From the NCBI RefSeq assembly GCF_003614435.1, contig NZ_CP025546.1, positions 4,154,001-4,218,000 on the forward strand: DNA of 64,000 nucleotides, given 5' to 3'. Made by a program: the position numbers and the translations under genes. Positions 34,746 to 42,763 of this stretch are shown piece by piece. Each line of letters opens with the position of its first letter. Position 1 is the first letter of the stretch. Below the pieces are notes generated by a model, which was not told where the DNA came from, searched no databases, and saw only the letters and a program-made list of their open reading frames with translations. The stretch is from Mycobacterium paragordonae. GTDB taxonomy: Bacteria > Actinomycetota > Actinomycetes > Mycobacteriales > Mycobacteriaceae.

Positions 34746-35591
34746 ATGACGACGGCGTCAGACTTATTGGGCTACGAGGGCAAGCGCGTCCTGGTGGTCG
34801 GCGGCGCGACCGGAATGGGCGCCGCAGCGGCACAGCTCGCCAAGTCGCTCGGAGCGCATGTGACCGTGATGGACTTCGCGCCGGTGGACTTCGATGTCGA
34901 TCGGGTGATCTCACTGGACCTCAGCGACCAGGATGCGATCGACCGCGCTGTCGACGAGCTGGACGGGCCGGTGCACAAGCTGTTCTCCGCCGCCGGTGTG
35001 GCCGACGGGCCAAAGCTGATGCGGGTCAACTTCATCGGGCACCGCCATTTGATCGAGCGGTTGTTCGAGAAGGACCTGCTCCCCCGTGGCGCGGCCATCT
35101 GCTTCATCTCGTCGGTGGCCGGGATGGGCTGGGAGAACGACCTGGAACTCGTTCAGGACTTCCTGGCCGCGCCGGACTACAAGTCCGCGCACGACTGGTG
35201 CCAGGAGCGCGAGCCGCAGGGCATCATCCACTACGGGTTCAGCAAGAAGGCGATCAACGGGTATGTCGCGTGGCAGGGTTACCCGTTCCAGAAGAAGGGT
35301 GTGCGGATCAACGCGGTCTGCCCCGGCCCCACCGACACTCCGCTGGCGCGCGCGAATGCCGACCTGTGGCTGACCTTCGCTCAGGACTACCGCGACGACA
35401 CCGGCAGCGCGACCCTGACTCCCGAGGACATCGGCAAGGCGATGATCATGCTCAACAGCGACGCAGCGGCCTCGGTCAACGGGATCACGCTGAACGTCGA
35501 CCAGGGACACGCCATGGCGTCGATCACCGGGTCCTTCGCCCCGGGCAAGGCGATCATGGATCTGATCACCGGCCGCGTGCAACTCGCCTAG
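34746..35591 (+). CDS. Short-chain dehydrogenase/reductase
   Basis: A 281-residue SDR from ATG 34746, with AAGGGG upstream. The cofactor motif GGATGMGAAAA is at about residues 19-29, the acid after beta-2 is Asp (VMDFAP), favouring NAD, and the catalytic Ser/Tyr/Lys are in FISSVAG and HYGFSKKAING. The family resembles coniferyl-alcohol or 3-alpha-hydroxysteroid dehydrogenase types that lack a long NNAG segment. It is divergent from the LLM-P450 operon and converges, with a four-base stop overlap, with the DapB-like gene. Confidence 0.88.
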   Translation: MTTASDLLGYEGKRVLVVGGATGMGAAAAQLAKSLGAHVTVMDFAPVDFDVDRVISLDLSDQDAIDRAVDELDGPVHKLFSAAGVADGPKLMRVNFIGHRHLIERLFEKDLLPRGAAICFISSVAGMGWENDLELVQDFLAAPDYKSAHDWCQEREPQGIIHYGFSKKAINGYVAWQGYPFQKKGVRINAVCPGPTDTPLARANADLWLTFAQDYRDDTGSATLTPEDIGKAMIMLNSDAAASVNGITLNVDQGHAMASITGSFAPGKAIMDLITGRVQLA

Positions 35592-36658
35592 CCGCCAAAC
35601 ACATGGCGCGGCAACGTCGTCGGCAGATCCAGCGAACTGAGCAGACCGGGTTGCGCCGCGACGACATACGGGATGGCATTGACCACGCGCATGGCGGTGG
35701 CCGCCATCGCCGCTCTGCCGGCGCCATGACCTTCGGGCGCGCCGAGCGTCAGCACGCAGTGCACGTCGGGATCGCCGTCGATGTCGACGCGGTAGGTGGC
35801 GTCGCTGTCCGAGGCCGGCCAGTCGGGTGCGACGTCGCGTGCCATCCGGATCACGTGCTCGATCACGATGGCTTCCCGGCCGTCGACCACCGCGGCGGCC
35901 CTGGTCCGCACGGCACCACAGGTGCCGGCGGGGATGGTGCCGAACGCGACCTCGATATCGCGTGTGGTCAGCTGGCGGTCCAGGGTGCCGCGCACCTCGT
36001 CGATCTGGACTTGCAGTCCGTCGGCAATCAGGTATAGCGGTGCTTTCCAAGCCATTTCGATGAAGCCGGGCGTCTTGAGCATCGGTTCGAATTCCAGTGG
36101 GCGGCCGAAGCCCATGCCGTTCACCATCACGTCGGCCACCGGGTAGTGGTCGTTGAGCGACACCTCGCTCACGGTAATGCGGCGGATTCTTTTCGACTGG
36201 GTGGTGAGCATCAACGCGAGCTGATCCGAGGCGAAGCCGGGGAAGATCCCCGAGGCGTAGAAGGATGCCCCTCCGGCGAGCGCCGCCTGCTGCAGCTCGT
36301 CGCGCCACTGCGGAGAGAAGTACGACGGCGGATACACCAGACTCGTCGATGACGTCGACACGACATTGATGCCCGCCTGCAGGAGTCGCAGGTAGTCGGG
36401 CACCGCGGCGGCGTCGCGTTCCGGACCGCTGGCCGCGTACACCACACAGTCCGGCCGCAGGGTGATCAGCGCCTCGGCGTCATGAGTCGCTCGGAGGCCC
36501 AGTGGCTCGCCGCCGGCGAGTTCACCGGCGTCCTTGCCCACCTTGTCGGGCGAATGCACCCACACGCCAACGAGTTCAAGGTCAGGTCGGCCCCGGACGG
36601 CCTCGATCGCGTGGGACCCGACTCCCCCGGTGGACCATACGACGACACGCACGGGCAT
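35588..36658 (-). CDS. DapB-like NAD(P)-binding dehydrogenase
   Basis: A 356-residue protein with an N-terminal Rossmann fold (VVVWSTGGVGSHAIEAV) and a C-terminal domain like the mycobacterial family annotated as dihydrodipicolinate-reductase-like. It is not a true DapB: the catalytic HH/K pattern is absent and DapB is about 245 residues. It starts nine bases after the stop of the second LLM gene, so the two form an operon. The enzyme probably handles a carbonyl or amine intermediate of the same local pathway. Confidence 0.8.
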   Translation of the reverse strand: MPVRVVVWSTGGVGSHAIEAVRGRPDLELVGVWVHSPDKVGKDAGELAGGEPLGLRATHDAEALITLRPDCVVYAASGPERDAAAVPDYLRLLQAGINVVSTSSTSLVYPPSYFSPQWRDELQQAALAGGASFYASGIFPGFASDQLALMLTTQSKRIRRITVSEVSLNDHYPVADVMVNGMGFGRPLEFEPMLKTPGFIEMAWKAPLYLIADGLQVQIDEVRGTLDRQLTTRDIEVAFGTIPAGTCGAVRTRAAAVVDGREAIVIEHVIRMARDVAPDWPASDSDATYRVDIDGDPDVHCVLTLGAPEGHGAGRAAMAATAMRVVNAIPYVVAAQPGLLSSLDLPTTLPRHVFGG

Positions 36659-36667
36659 TGTCCCCTC

Positions 36668-37624
36668 TCATTCGGCGGTGGCGCGTTGCAGGTACCGCCA
36701 GGCCACCTCTGGCGCCAGGCCACCGCACAGCGGATGCAACGGAAGCGGCTGCGCGTAATCGGCGGCCTGTTGCGGTGTCAGGATCCGGTAGGGGCCGCCG
36801 TCAGCGCCCTCAGCACGCAAGGCCGTCACGCTGTCGGCGCGGGTGATGCTCGCGACCGCGTCGTCGTGCGGCCGGTAGGACGCCGCCATGCGAGCGTCGT
36901 GCAACAGGTGCGGCCCCAGCTCGTCCCAGGCCTCATCGACGTCGTCGGCGACGAAAACCGTTGTGGCCGAGCCGGGTACCGGACCCTGAAACATGGCCGG
37001 CTGATGCCCGTGTTCGCGGCACTGGGCTTCGTAGTACTCCTTGAGGCCGGGCTGGGCTGTCTGGGAGATGAACCCGAGCTCGTGGGTGCCGGCCCGTCGG
37101 GCCGCGGCCCTGCTGCCCCCGGCGATCAGCATCGGCGGTCCGTCCGTCGAGGCGCAGCGGGGCGTCACCCGGACCCGGCGGCCGCGGTAGGTGACGGGCT
37201 CCCCCCGCACCAACGGGCCCAGCACCGCGACGATTTCGTCTGCGGTCCGGCCGCGCACGCTCATGTCGATGCCGAAGTGGTCGTATTCCTCGGGGCGGTG
37301 GCCGACGCCGAGGGCGTAGGCCACCCGTCCCCGGCTGATCAGGTCCAGCACGCTGATCTCCTCGGCGAGCCGGACCGGGTCCCACAACGGAATCGGCACC
37401 GCCGCAACGAGAATCGCCAGCTGACGGGTGCGGGCCGCGATCGCCGACGCAAGCATCAGCGGTGCCGGCAGATGGCCGTCCTCGGCACCGTGGTGCTCCG
37501 ACAGCACCACCAGCACCGCACCCCTCGTCTCCGCCCACTCACACATGTCGACGGCGGCGGCGTAGAGGTCCGCGGCCGGGGCGCCCCAGTCCGGCGCACG
37601 CAGGTCGAACCGCAGCGTGAACAC
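36668..37624 (-). CDS. LLM-class flavin/F420-dependent oxidoreductase
   Basis: A 318-residue paralogue of the gene at 33574-34602 and probably a tandem-duplicate relative: it shares the start (VFTLRFDLRAP), LSEHHGAEDGHLPAPL, VGHRPEEYDHFG and the C-terminal PLCGGLAPEVAWRYL. It starts at GTG 37624. It heads an operon with the DapB-like gene. The repeated pairing of LLM enzymes with dehydrogenases or P450 around 32-38 kb suggests one degradative or modifying pathway. Confidence 0.88.
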   Translation of the reverse strand: MFTLRFDLRAPDWGAPAADLYAAAVDMCEWAETRGAVLVVLSEHHGAEDGHLPAPLMLASAIAARTRQLAILVAAVPIPLWDPVRLAEEISVLDLISRGRVAYALGVGHRPEEYDHFGIDMSVRGRTADEIVAVLGPLVRGEPVTYRGRRVRVTPRCASTDGPPMLIAGGSRAAARRAGTHELGFISQTAQPGLKEYYEAQCREHGHQPAMFQGPVPGSATTVFVADDVDEAWDELGPHLLHDARMAASYRPHDDAVASITRADSVTALRAEGADGGPYRILTPQQAADYAQPLPLHPLCGGLAPEVAWRYLQRATAE

Positions 37625-37691
37625 CCTTGCACCATAACCTAACCTTTGTTCCGGGCTCGACGCCAGCCGTGCGAGCGGTCACCTTTGTGGC

Positions 37692-37751
37692 GCGAGCAGA
37701 CGCGAACTCGCACATGTTGTTCGCAAATCGTGCGAGTTCGCGTCTGCTCGC
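37692..37751. repeat. Perfect 22-bp inverted repeat (hairpin 1)
   Basis: Arms 37692-37713 and 37730-37751 are perfectly complementary over 22 bases with a 16-base loop; the core is GAGCAGACGCGAACTCGCAC. It starts five bases after the DUF559 stop codon (on the minus strand). It could terminate transcription of that gene, but no U-tract follows. Confidence 0.85.
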
Positions 37752-37756
37752 CGGGG

Positions 37757-38635
37757 TTAGGCCGCGCGGTTCAGGTGGCTGCGAATCCGCTCGGCGAGCC
37801 GCGCCGGGTACAGCCTGACGTCGTCTACCACTATCGGGATGATCGTCCACCCGACCTCTTGAATCTGGCCCCACTTCCATTTGTCTCTAAGCATCGCGGT
37901 CCGACCCGAGTGCCAGTCGATGCTTTCGTATTCGGCAGCCAAACGCAGCGCGGGCCAGGCGAAGTCGACGCGGAACAGATCGCCGTCGATTCCGCGGATC
38001 TCATATTGCAGTTCGGGAATCGGCAACCCGAAGTCGATGACGACTAGGCGGGCCTCGCTTTCCATTGCGGATTCGGCACGTCCGTCGGCAAATTGCAGTA
38101 AGTCGCGTACCGCGACAATGCCGCGACGCCCCTTCTGGTCGACAACCGCGCACTGAAGTTCGTCGCGGCTGCACTGCCTCGACCGCAGGGCAGCATCCAG
38201 CGTTGCCAGCGCCCGTGGCCGGCGCAACTGTCTGGCAACCTCGACCGCAGTCCACGCCGGCGCCGTTGCCAAACGGTCAGAAACCCGCTGCAGTCTCGCT
38301 CCGGTACGCTGATGAACCATCAGACCAACAGTCGGGCGCATGCGAACACCGGGATCCAGCACGTGAATGGCGGCAGTGTTCTCCGTGTCGAACCCGTACA
38401 AGCGAGCCGCGGTACCCATGCACACGACCAAGCGCCGGCCCGCGAAGATGTCCAGTGCGGTCAAGCGTCCCAACAGATTCGGGTCGTGTGCCGCGTAGAC
38501 CCCGCGCCATACCCGTTGGATGCGGCCCGCTTTCACCTGCACATCGAGTTGCTGGCGAGTCATTATCGTCAGGAGTTGAGCGGTGGTGGCGAATCCCCCG
38601 CATTTCTCTATGAGCGCTATCGCGTCAGCCAGCAC
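37757..38635 (-). CDS. AbiEi-like/DUF559 (PD-(D/E)xK) protein
   Basis: A 292-residue protein from GTG 38635. The N-terminal part (about residues 1-60) has the AbiEi-type winged helix with GGFATTAQL and GRIQRVWRGVYAAH. The C-terminal part (about 185-290) matches DUF559/Vsr-like nuclease folds, with E194, D224 (RVDFAWP) and E235 (LAAEYES) as likely metal ligands. No AbiEii toxin gene is next to it. Actinobacteria carry many such orphan proteins; their role is unsettled (nuclease, antitoxin-derived regulator or phage defence). It is enclosed by two matching hairpins, which suggests it moves as a cassette. Confidence 0.8.
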   Translation of the reverse strand: MLADAIALIEKCGGFATTAQLLTIMTRQQLDVQVKAGRIQRVWRGVYAAHDPNLLGRLTALDIFAGRRLVVCMGTAARLYGFDTENTAAIHVLDPGVRMRPTVGLMVHQRTGARLQRVSDRLATAPAWTAVEVARQLRRPRALATLDAALRSRQCSRDELQCAVVDQKGRRGIVAVRDLLQFADGRAESAMESEARLVVIDFGLPIPELQYEIRGIDGDLFRVDFAWPALRLAAEYESIDWHSGRTAMLRDKWKWGQIQEVGWTIIPIVVDDVRLYPARLAERIRSHLNRAA

Positions 38636-38693
38636 AGCGCGAGCATGCTCACAGCACCGGTGCTTGACCAGTCACCCCTGTGGACACCGCTGC

Positions 38694-38751
38694 CGAGCAG
38701 TCGCAAAATCGCATGATGGCCGACAAATCTGTGCGAGTTTGCGACTGCTCG
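38694..38751. repeat. 20-bp inverted repeat (hairpin 2)
   Basis: Arms 38694-38713 and 38732-38751 pair with a single mismatch around an 18-base loop; the core GAGCAGTCGCAAA is a variant of hairpin 1. The right arm lies inside the 5' coding part of the MalY-like gene and would be translated as CGAGTTTGCGACTGCTCG (RVCDCS). Confidence 0.8.
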
Positions 38752-39963
38752 CGCAAGGAGGGCAACCCGCTCGAGGAGTTGACGCTGGAGCAGCTGCGCC
38801 GCCGCACCAGCATGAAGTGGCGCGCGTACCCGGCGGATGTGCTGCCGTTGTGGGTCGCCGAGATGGACGTCAACCTCGCACCGGAAGTGGCCGAGGCCAT
38901 CCACCGCGCCGTCGACGCCGGCGACACCGGATACCCGCACGGCAAAGGCTACGCACAGGCGATCAGCGAATTCGCCACGCGGCGTTGGCAATGGGACGGG
39001 TTATCGGTCGGACGTACCCGGGTAGTGCCGGACGTCATGCTGGGCGTGGTCGAAATGCTGCGACTGGTCACCGACCCCGGCGATACCGTCATCGTCAATT
39101 CGCCTGTCTACGCACCCTTTTACGCGTTCGTCTCGCACGACGGCCGCAACGTCGCCGAAGCGCCGCTGGGCACCGACGGGCGAATCGACTTCAACACGCT
39201 GCAGGATGCGTTCGCCCGGGCACGCAAGTCGGCCGGCCCCAGCGGCAAAGTCGGTTATCTGCTGTGCAATCCGCATAACCCGACGGGTGCGGTGCACACC
39301 GCTGAAGAGCTGCAGACCACAGCCGAACTCGCCAGACGGTATGACATCAGAGTGGTCTCCGACGAGATACACGCGCCACTCATCATGCCCGGCGCCCGAT
39401 TCACCCCTTACCTCAGCGTTCCCGGCGCCGAGAACGGATTGGCGTTGACGTCGGCGTCCAAGGCGTGGAATCTCGCCGGGCTCAAGGCAGCGCTGGCCAT
39501 CGCCGGCCCCGAGTCCGCGGCCGAACTGCGGCGCATGCCCGAAGAGGTCGGCCACGGCGCCAGCCATCTGGGCCTCATCGCGCATACCGCGGCCTTCAGC
39601 AGCGCCGGCGACTGGCTGGACGCACTGTTGCGTGGCCTGGACGAAAACCGCACGCTGCTTGGGCAACTGGTCGAGGAGCACCTGCCTGGCGTCCGGCTGT
39701 TGCGCCCACAGGGCACCTACCTGGCCTGGCTGGACTGCCGCGAACTCGGCTTCGACGAGGAGCATTCCGCGGGCATCAAGGTGGTATCGGACCTGTCCGG
39801 ACCCGCGCGCTGGTTCGTCAATCATGCCCGGGTGGCACTGAGCTCGGGCCACGTGTTCGGCACCGGCGGAGCTGGACACGTGCGCCTGAACTTCGCTACC
39901 TCCCAAGCCATCCTGACCGAGGCGCTATCGCGGATGCGGAGTGCCTTGAACGCCGGCGGTTGA
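38713..39963 (+). CDS. MalY/PatB-type PLP-dependent C-S lyase
   Basis: About 416 residues. The fold-type I aminotransferase features are [32 protein letters not shown] and the PLP lysine in [12 protein letters not shown]. Such enzymes cleave cystathionine-like C-S bonds or act as transaminases. It closely resembles M. tuberculosis Rv2294, which as remembered begins [11 protein letters not shown]; here NPLEELTL is preceded by residues encoded by hairpin 2. The start is therefore uncertain: ATG 38713, ATG 38716 or GTG 38731. An AAGGAGG at 38755-38761 has no start codon properly placed after it in frame. Confidence 0.88.
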   Translation: MMADKSVRVCDCSRKEGNPLEELTLEQLRRRTSMKWRAYPADVLPLWVAEMDVNLAPEVAEAIHRAVDAGDTGYPHGKGYAQAISEFATRRWQWDGLSVGRTRVVPDVMLGVVEMLRLVTDPGDTVIVNSPVYAPFYAFVSHDGRNVAEAPLGTDGRIDFNTLQDAFARARKSAGPSGKVGYLLCNPHNPTGAVHTAEELQTTAELARRYDIRVVSDEIHAPLIMPGARFTPYLSVPGAENGLALTSASKAWNLAGLKAALAIAGPESAAELRRMPEEVGHGASHLGLIAHTAAFSSAGDWLDALLRGLDENRTLLGQLVEEHLPGVRLLRPQGTYLAWLDCRELGFDEEHSAGIKVVSDLSGPARWFVNHARVALSSGHVFGTGGAGHVRLNFATSQAILTEALSRMRSALNAGG

Positions 39964-39983
39964 ACCCGCGACAGCCGCAATCC

Positions 39984-40451
39984 GTGTACGACAGCGTGCA
40001 AATCACCTACCGCAGTTTTCCGCTCGAACGCGTCGGCGCACTGATCAGCCGGTACGGACTGGTGCTCGTATTGGCCTGGATCGGGTTGGGCAAGTACGTG
40101 AAGATGGAAGCCCGCGTGCTGATCGAACACAGCCCGCTGATGAGCTGGATCTACGACTACGCCGGCGTGACGACAGTCGCGCGGATGCTGGGGACACTGG
40201 AAATCGTTGCGGCACTGCTCATTGCGATCCGCCCCTGGTGGCCACGAGCCTCGGCGGTGGGCAGTGCACTGGCCATCGTGCTGTTCCTGGGCACATTGAG
40301 CTTCCTGTTCACGACGCCCGGACTGGTCGCCTCACACGCCGCGGGCATTCCCGTCCTGACCGCCCAGCCGGGCCAGTTTCTGCTCAAAGATGTTGTGCTG
40401 CTGGGCGTGGCCGTCTGGACCCTGGGTGATGCATTGCGGGTCAACGACTAA
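39984..40451 (+). CDS. DUF417 (YkgB/RclC-like) membrane protein
   Basis: About 155 residues with four predicted membrane helices (starting near YGLVLVLAWIGLGKYV, TLEIVAALLIAI, SALAIVLFLGTLSFLFTTPG and LLKDVVLLGVAVWTLG). It fits DUF417, which includes E. coli RclC (reactive chlorine resistance) and YkgB. No ATG is available: GTG 39984 is chosen, with GTG 39996 and TTG 39960 (overlapping the malY stop) as alternatives. It probably follows malY in one transcript and converges with PadR (four-base overlap). Confidence 0.8.
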   Translation: MYDSVQITYRSFPLERVGALISRYGLVLVLAWIGLGKYVKMEARVLIEHSPLMSWIYDYAGVTTVARMLGTLEIVAALLIAIRPWWPRASAVGSALAIVLFLGTLSFLFTTPGLVASHAAGIPVLTAQPGQFLLKDVVLLGVAVWTLGDALRVND

Positions 40452-40969
40452 CCCCCGCGCTTGTCCAGGCCGTCGATCACCCAGTGGGCCCACTCGATCT
40501 CGTGCTGCGTCCAGCGCAGACCTTGCTCCAGAGCGGCGCGGGCGAAGAAGGCGTCGTCGGCCGTCCAGTCGTGGGAGTCGAGGATCTGCGCATAGTGCGC
40601 GTGCTCCTGCTCGGACAGCGACAGCAAGGACTTCAGATATTCACGGGCCTGCTCCGGCGACAGCTCGCCGAGCAGGAAAACCCGCAGAATCGCGGCGTTA
40701 CGCACCGGCGGATCGTCCTGCGGCGACAGCATCCACCGATGCAACTCGGCCCGCCCGGTATCGGTGATCGCATACTCCTTGCGACCGCGCGGCCCGATGT
40801 CGGACACCTTGATCAACCCCGCGTCGGCGAGTTTGTTGAGCTCGCCGTACAGCTGGCTCTGGGTGGCCGGCCACATGTTGTCCATCGATTCTTTGAACCG
40901 TTTCAGCAGGTCATAGCCACTTCCGGGCTCCTGGGACAGCAGGCCTAACGCGGCATGTCGCAAACTCAC
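40448..40969 (-). CDS. PadR-family transcriptional regulator
   Basis: A 173-residue PadR protein. The winged helix shows ALGLLSQEPGSGYDLLKRF, SQLYGELNKLADAGLI and GRKEYAITDTGRAELHRWM. The C-terminal Vir-like helical domain (about 95-170) is present, as in subfamily 1. It diverges from the membrane protein at 41066 over a 96-bp spacer containing a symmetric TTGACAT/ATGTCAA element, its probable operator. Confidence 0.92.
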   Translation of the reverse strand: MSLRHAALGLLSQEPGSGYDLLKRFKESMDNMWPATQSQLYGELNKLADAGLIKVSDIGPRGRKEYAITDTGRAELHRWMLSPQDDPPVRNAAILRVFLLGELSPEQAREYLKSLLSLSEQEHAHYAQILDSHDWTADDAFFARAALEQGLRWTQHEIEWAHWVIDGLDKRGG

Positions 40970-40992
40970 AGGACCATCCTAACGTTCCACAA

Positions 40993-41019
40993 TTGACATG
41001 TCACGATAATTTATGTCAA
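40993..41019. promoter_or_regulatory. Candidate PadR operator
   Basis: TTGACAT (40993-40999) and ATGTCAA (41013-41019) form an inverted repeat with a 13-base AT-rich spacer, in the divergent region between padR and the membrane protein gene. PadR sites often contain ATGT/ACAT half-sites, which agrees with this element. Confidence 0.5.
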
Positions 41020-41065
41020 CATCGACCTGTCTATTTAGGAATATCGGATTCTAGGGAGCACGACG

Positions 41066-41896
41066 ATGACCCAGCCGGCACACGTTGACCGCGGCGCACA
41101 GCCGTCAAAGGACAACACCAATCGCGTCATGTCCGTCTTGGACGGGTTCCTCACCTCACCCTTCGCGGGCATCGCGCCGTGGGCGCTGTTGTCGATCCTG
41201 GCCTCGCCCGGCCACTTCGAGATTGCGGTGGTGTCCGCCCTCGGCTTCTCGGTGCTGGTGATGCTGGTCGGACTGGCGCGCGGCATCAAGATTCACGCTC
41301 TCGAAGTGTTCGGCGCGGCCTTCTTCGCCGCCCTTGCCGTGGTGGGCCTGTTCGCCTCCGCCGCGGTGATCCGCTTCCTCGAGATGTGGTCCGGCGAGCT
41401 GACCAACATCTCGCTGGCGTTGTTCGTGTGGCTGACTCTGCTGTTCCGCCGGCCGTTCACCCTGGCCTATGCGAAAGACAGCACCCCGCGGGAACATTGG
41501 GACAGCCCACTGTTCAAGCGGATCAACAACGTGATCACCGCCGTCTGGGGCGGCGCTTTCACCTTCGCCGCGGCCGTCGGACTGGTCGGCAACCTCATCC
41601 TGCACGACGCCGAGAACTTCTGGACGGGCTGGATCCTGCAACTCGCGGCCATCTTCTTCGCGGTCGCGTTCACCGAGTTCTACCCGGACTACGCCTCGGC
41701 GATGTTCGCCCTGGACAACGGCGAGGAGGCGGACGTGCCCTCGGTGTTGCAGATCGTCGACTGGCTGCCCAACTTCGTCGTCGTCGCCGGTGTGGTGGGA
41801 CTGGTCACCGGATCCATCGACGTCGTCGTGGCCGTCGGGATGATCGTGGGCGGCGGCGTGGTGTCCGGCATCCTGGCACGGCTCGCGCAGGCGTGA
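41066..41896 (+). CDS. Multi-pass membrane protein, unknown function
   Basis: A 276-residue protein with about seven hydrophobic segments; two longer loops carry charged residues (PFTLAYAKDSTPREHWDSP and FTEFYPDYASAMFALDNGEEA). No transporter family was recognised. It is divergent from PadR and shares its operator region, so PadR may repress it. Small membrane proteins or efflux pumps are common PadR targets, so a role in export or envelope stress is reasonable but unproven. Confidence 0.8.
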   Translation: MTQPAHVDRGAQPSKDNTNRVMSVLDGFLTSPFAGIAPWALLSILASPGHFEIAVVSALGFSVLVMLVGLARGIKIHALEVFGAAFFAALAVVGLFASAAVIRFLEMWSGELTNISLALFVWLTLLFRRPFTLAYAKDSTPREHWDSPLFKRINNVITAVWGGAFTFAAAVGLVGNLILHDAENFWTGWILQLAAIFFAVAFTEFYPDYASAMFALDNGEEADVPSVLQIVDWLPNFVVVAGVVGLVTGSIDVVVAVGMIVGGGVVSGILARLAQA

Positions 41897-41907
41897 ACAG
41901 CCGAAAG

Positions 41908-42642
41908 TCAGGACTGCCGGGTGACGCCCAGCACCGACTCGGCGAGTTCGGGGCGACACACCACCAGATCGGGCAGCTTGGGATCGGCCCGGTTGTACAC
42001 CAGTGGCGACCCGTCGATGCGGGAGGTGTGCAATCCGGCGGCCCGCGCGACCGCTACCGGAGCGGCCGAATCCCACTCGTACTGGCCTCCGGCGTGCACA
42101 TAGACGTCCGACAGGCCCTGCACGATCGACGCCACTTTGGCTCCCGCCGAACCCATTTCGACCAGCTCCCCGTCCAGGGCATCGCGGACGGCCAGTGCGA
42201 CGGCGGGCGGGCGGGTGCGCGACACCACGATGCGCGGCCGGCCCGAAGATTCCGGCGGCGGTAGGACGTCCGGCGTCGCCAGAGTGACTCGCTGCGCGGG
42301 CAGCGCGACCGCCCCGGCGACAAGTTCGCCGGACTGCCACAGCGCGACATGCACCGCCCAGTCCTCGCGGTCGAGTTCGGAGAATTCCCGGGTGCCGTCC
42401 AGGGGGTCGACGATCCACACCCGCTCGCTGCGCAATCGCACCGGGTCGTCGGCGCCCTCCTCGGACAACACCGCGTCGCCCGGGCGCTGACGGCCCAGTG
42501 CCTCCATCAGAAAGTCATGAGATCGCTTGTCCCCCGCGGCTTTCCGCTCACTCGCGTCAGCTTCGGCGAACTCCGCCCGAACCCCCAGTAGCAACCGGCC
42601 GGCTTCCGAGGCCAACTGAGCGGCCAGTGCATGGTCATTCAT
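41908..42642 (-). CDS. cysQ: 3'(2'),5'-bisphosphate nucleotidase (CysQ-like)
   Basis: A 244-residue inositol-monophosphatase superfamily protein from ATG 42642 (MNDHALAAQLA; ATG 42660 is possible). The metal-binding motifs are present: SEEG, DPLDGTREF and GGQYEWDSAAP. M. tuberculosis CysQ (Rv2131c) removes the 3'-phosphate of PAP, and also acts on fructose-1,6- and inositol phosphates. It would recycle PAP from sulfation. It converges with the membrane protein gene with 11 bases between stops. Confidence 0.88.
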   Translation of the reverse strand: MNDHALAAQLASEAGRLLLGVRAEFAEADASERKAAGDKRSHDFLMEALGRQRPGDAVLSEEGADDPVRLRSERVWIVDPLDGTREFSELDREDWAVHVALWQSGELVAGAVALPAQRVTLATPDVLPPPESSGRPRIVVSRTRPPAVALAVRDALDGELVEMGSAGAKVASIVQGLSDVYVHAGGQYEWDSAAPVAVARAAGLHTSRIDGSPLVYNRADPKLPDLVVCRPELAESVLGVTRQS

Positions 42643-42763
42643 GGCAAGCGGCTTCCTCAATGTCCCGGGGAAATGTTGGCTATGTTAACCGACTTTACCC
42701 GGCTACGCATGATGCGATATCACCGGTGGTGAACACGCGCGGTCAACGCAAAGGAGCTACGCC

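Larger units (their letters stand above)
37690..38754. mobile_element. Candidate hairpin-bracketed AbiEi/DUF559 cassette
   Basis: A roughly 1.07-kb unit whose two outer ends are 24-bp inverted repeats differing at two positions (37690-37713 and 38731-38754). Each end is itself a hairpin because a complementary copy lies just inside (37730-37751 and 38694-38713). The AbiEi/DUF559 gene fills the space between them. No transposase is encoded and no target-site duplication could be identified. The arrangement recalls REP/REPIN-type or hairpin-ended elements; this classification is inference. Confidence 0.5.

Noticed and set aside
37692..38751. Hairpin pair considered as a two-repeat CRISPR
   Set aside because: The repeats are inverted and separated by a full gene; there is no array and no cas gene.
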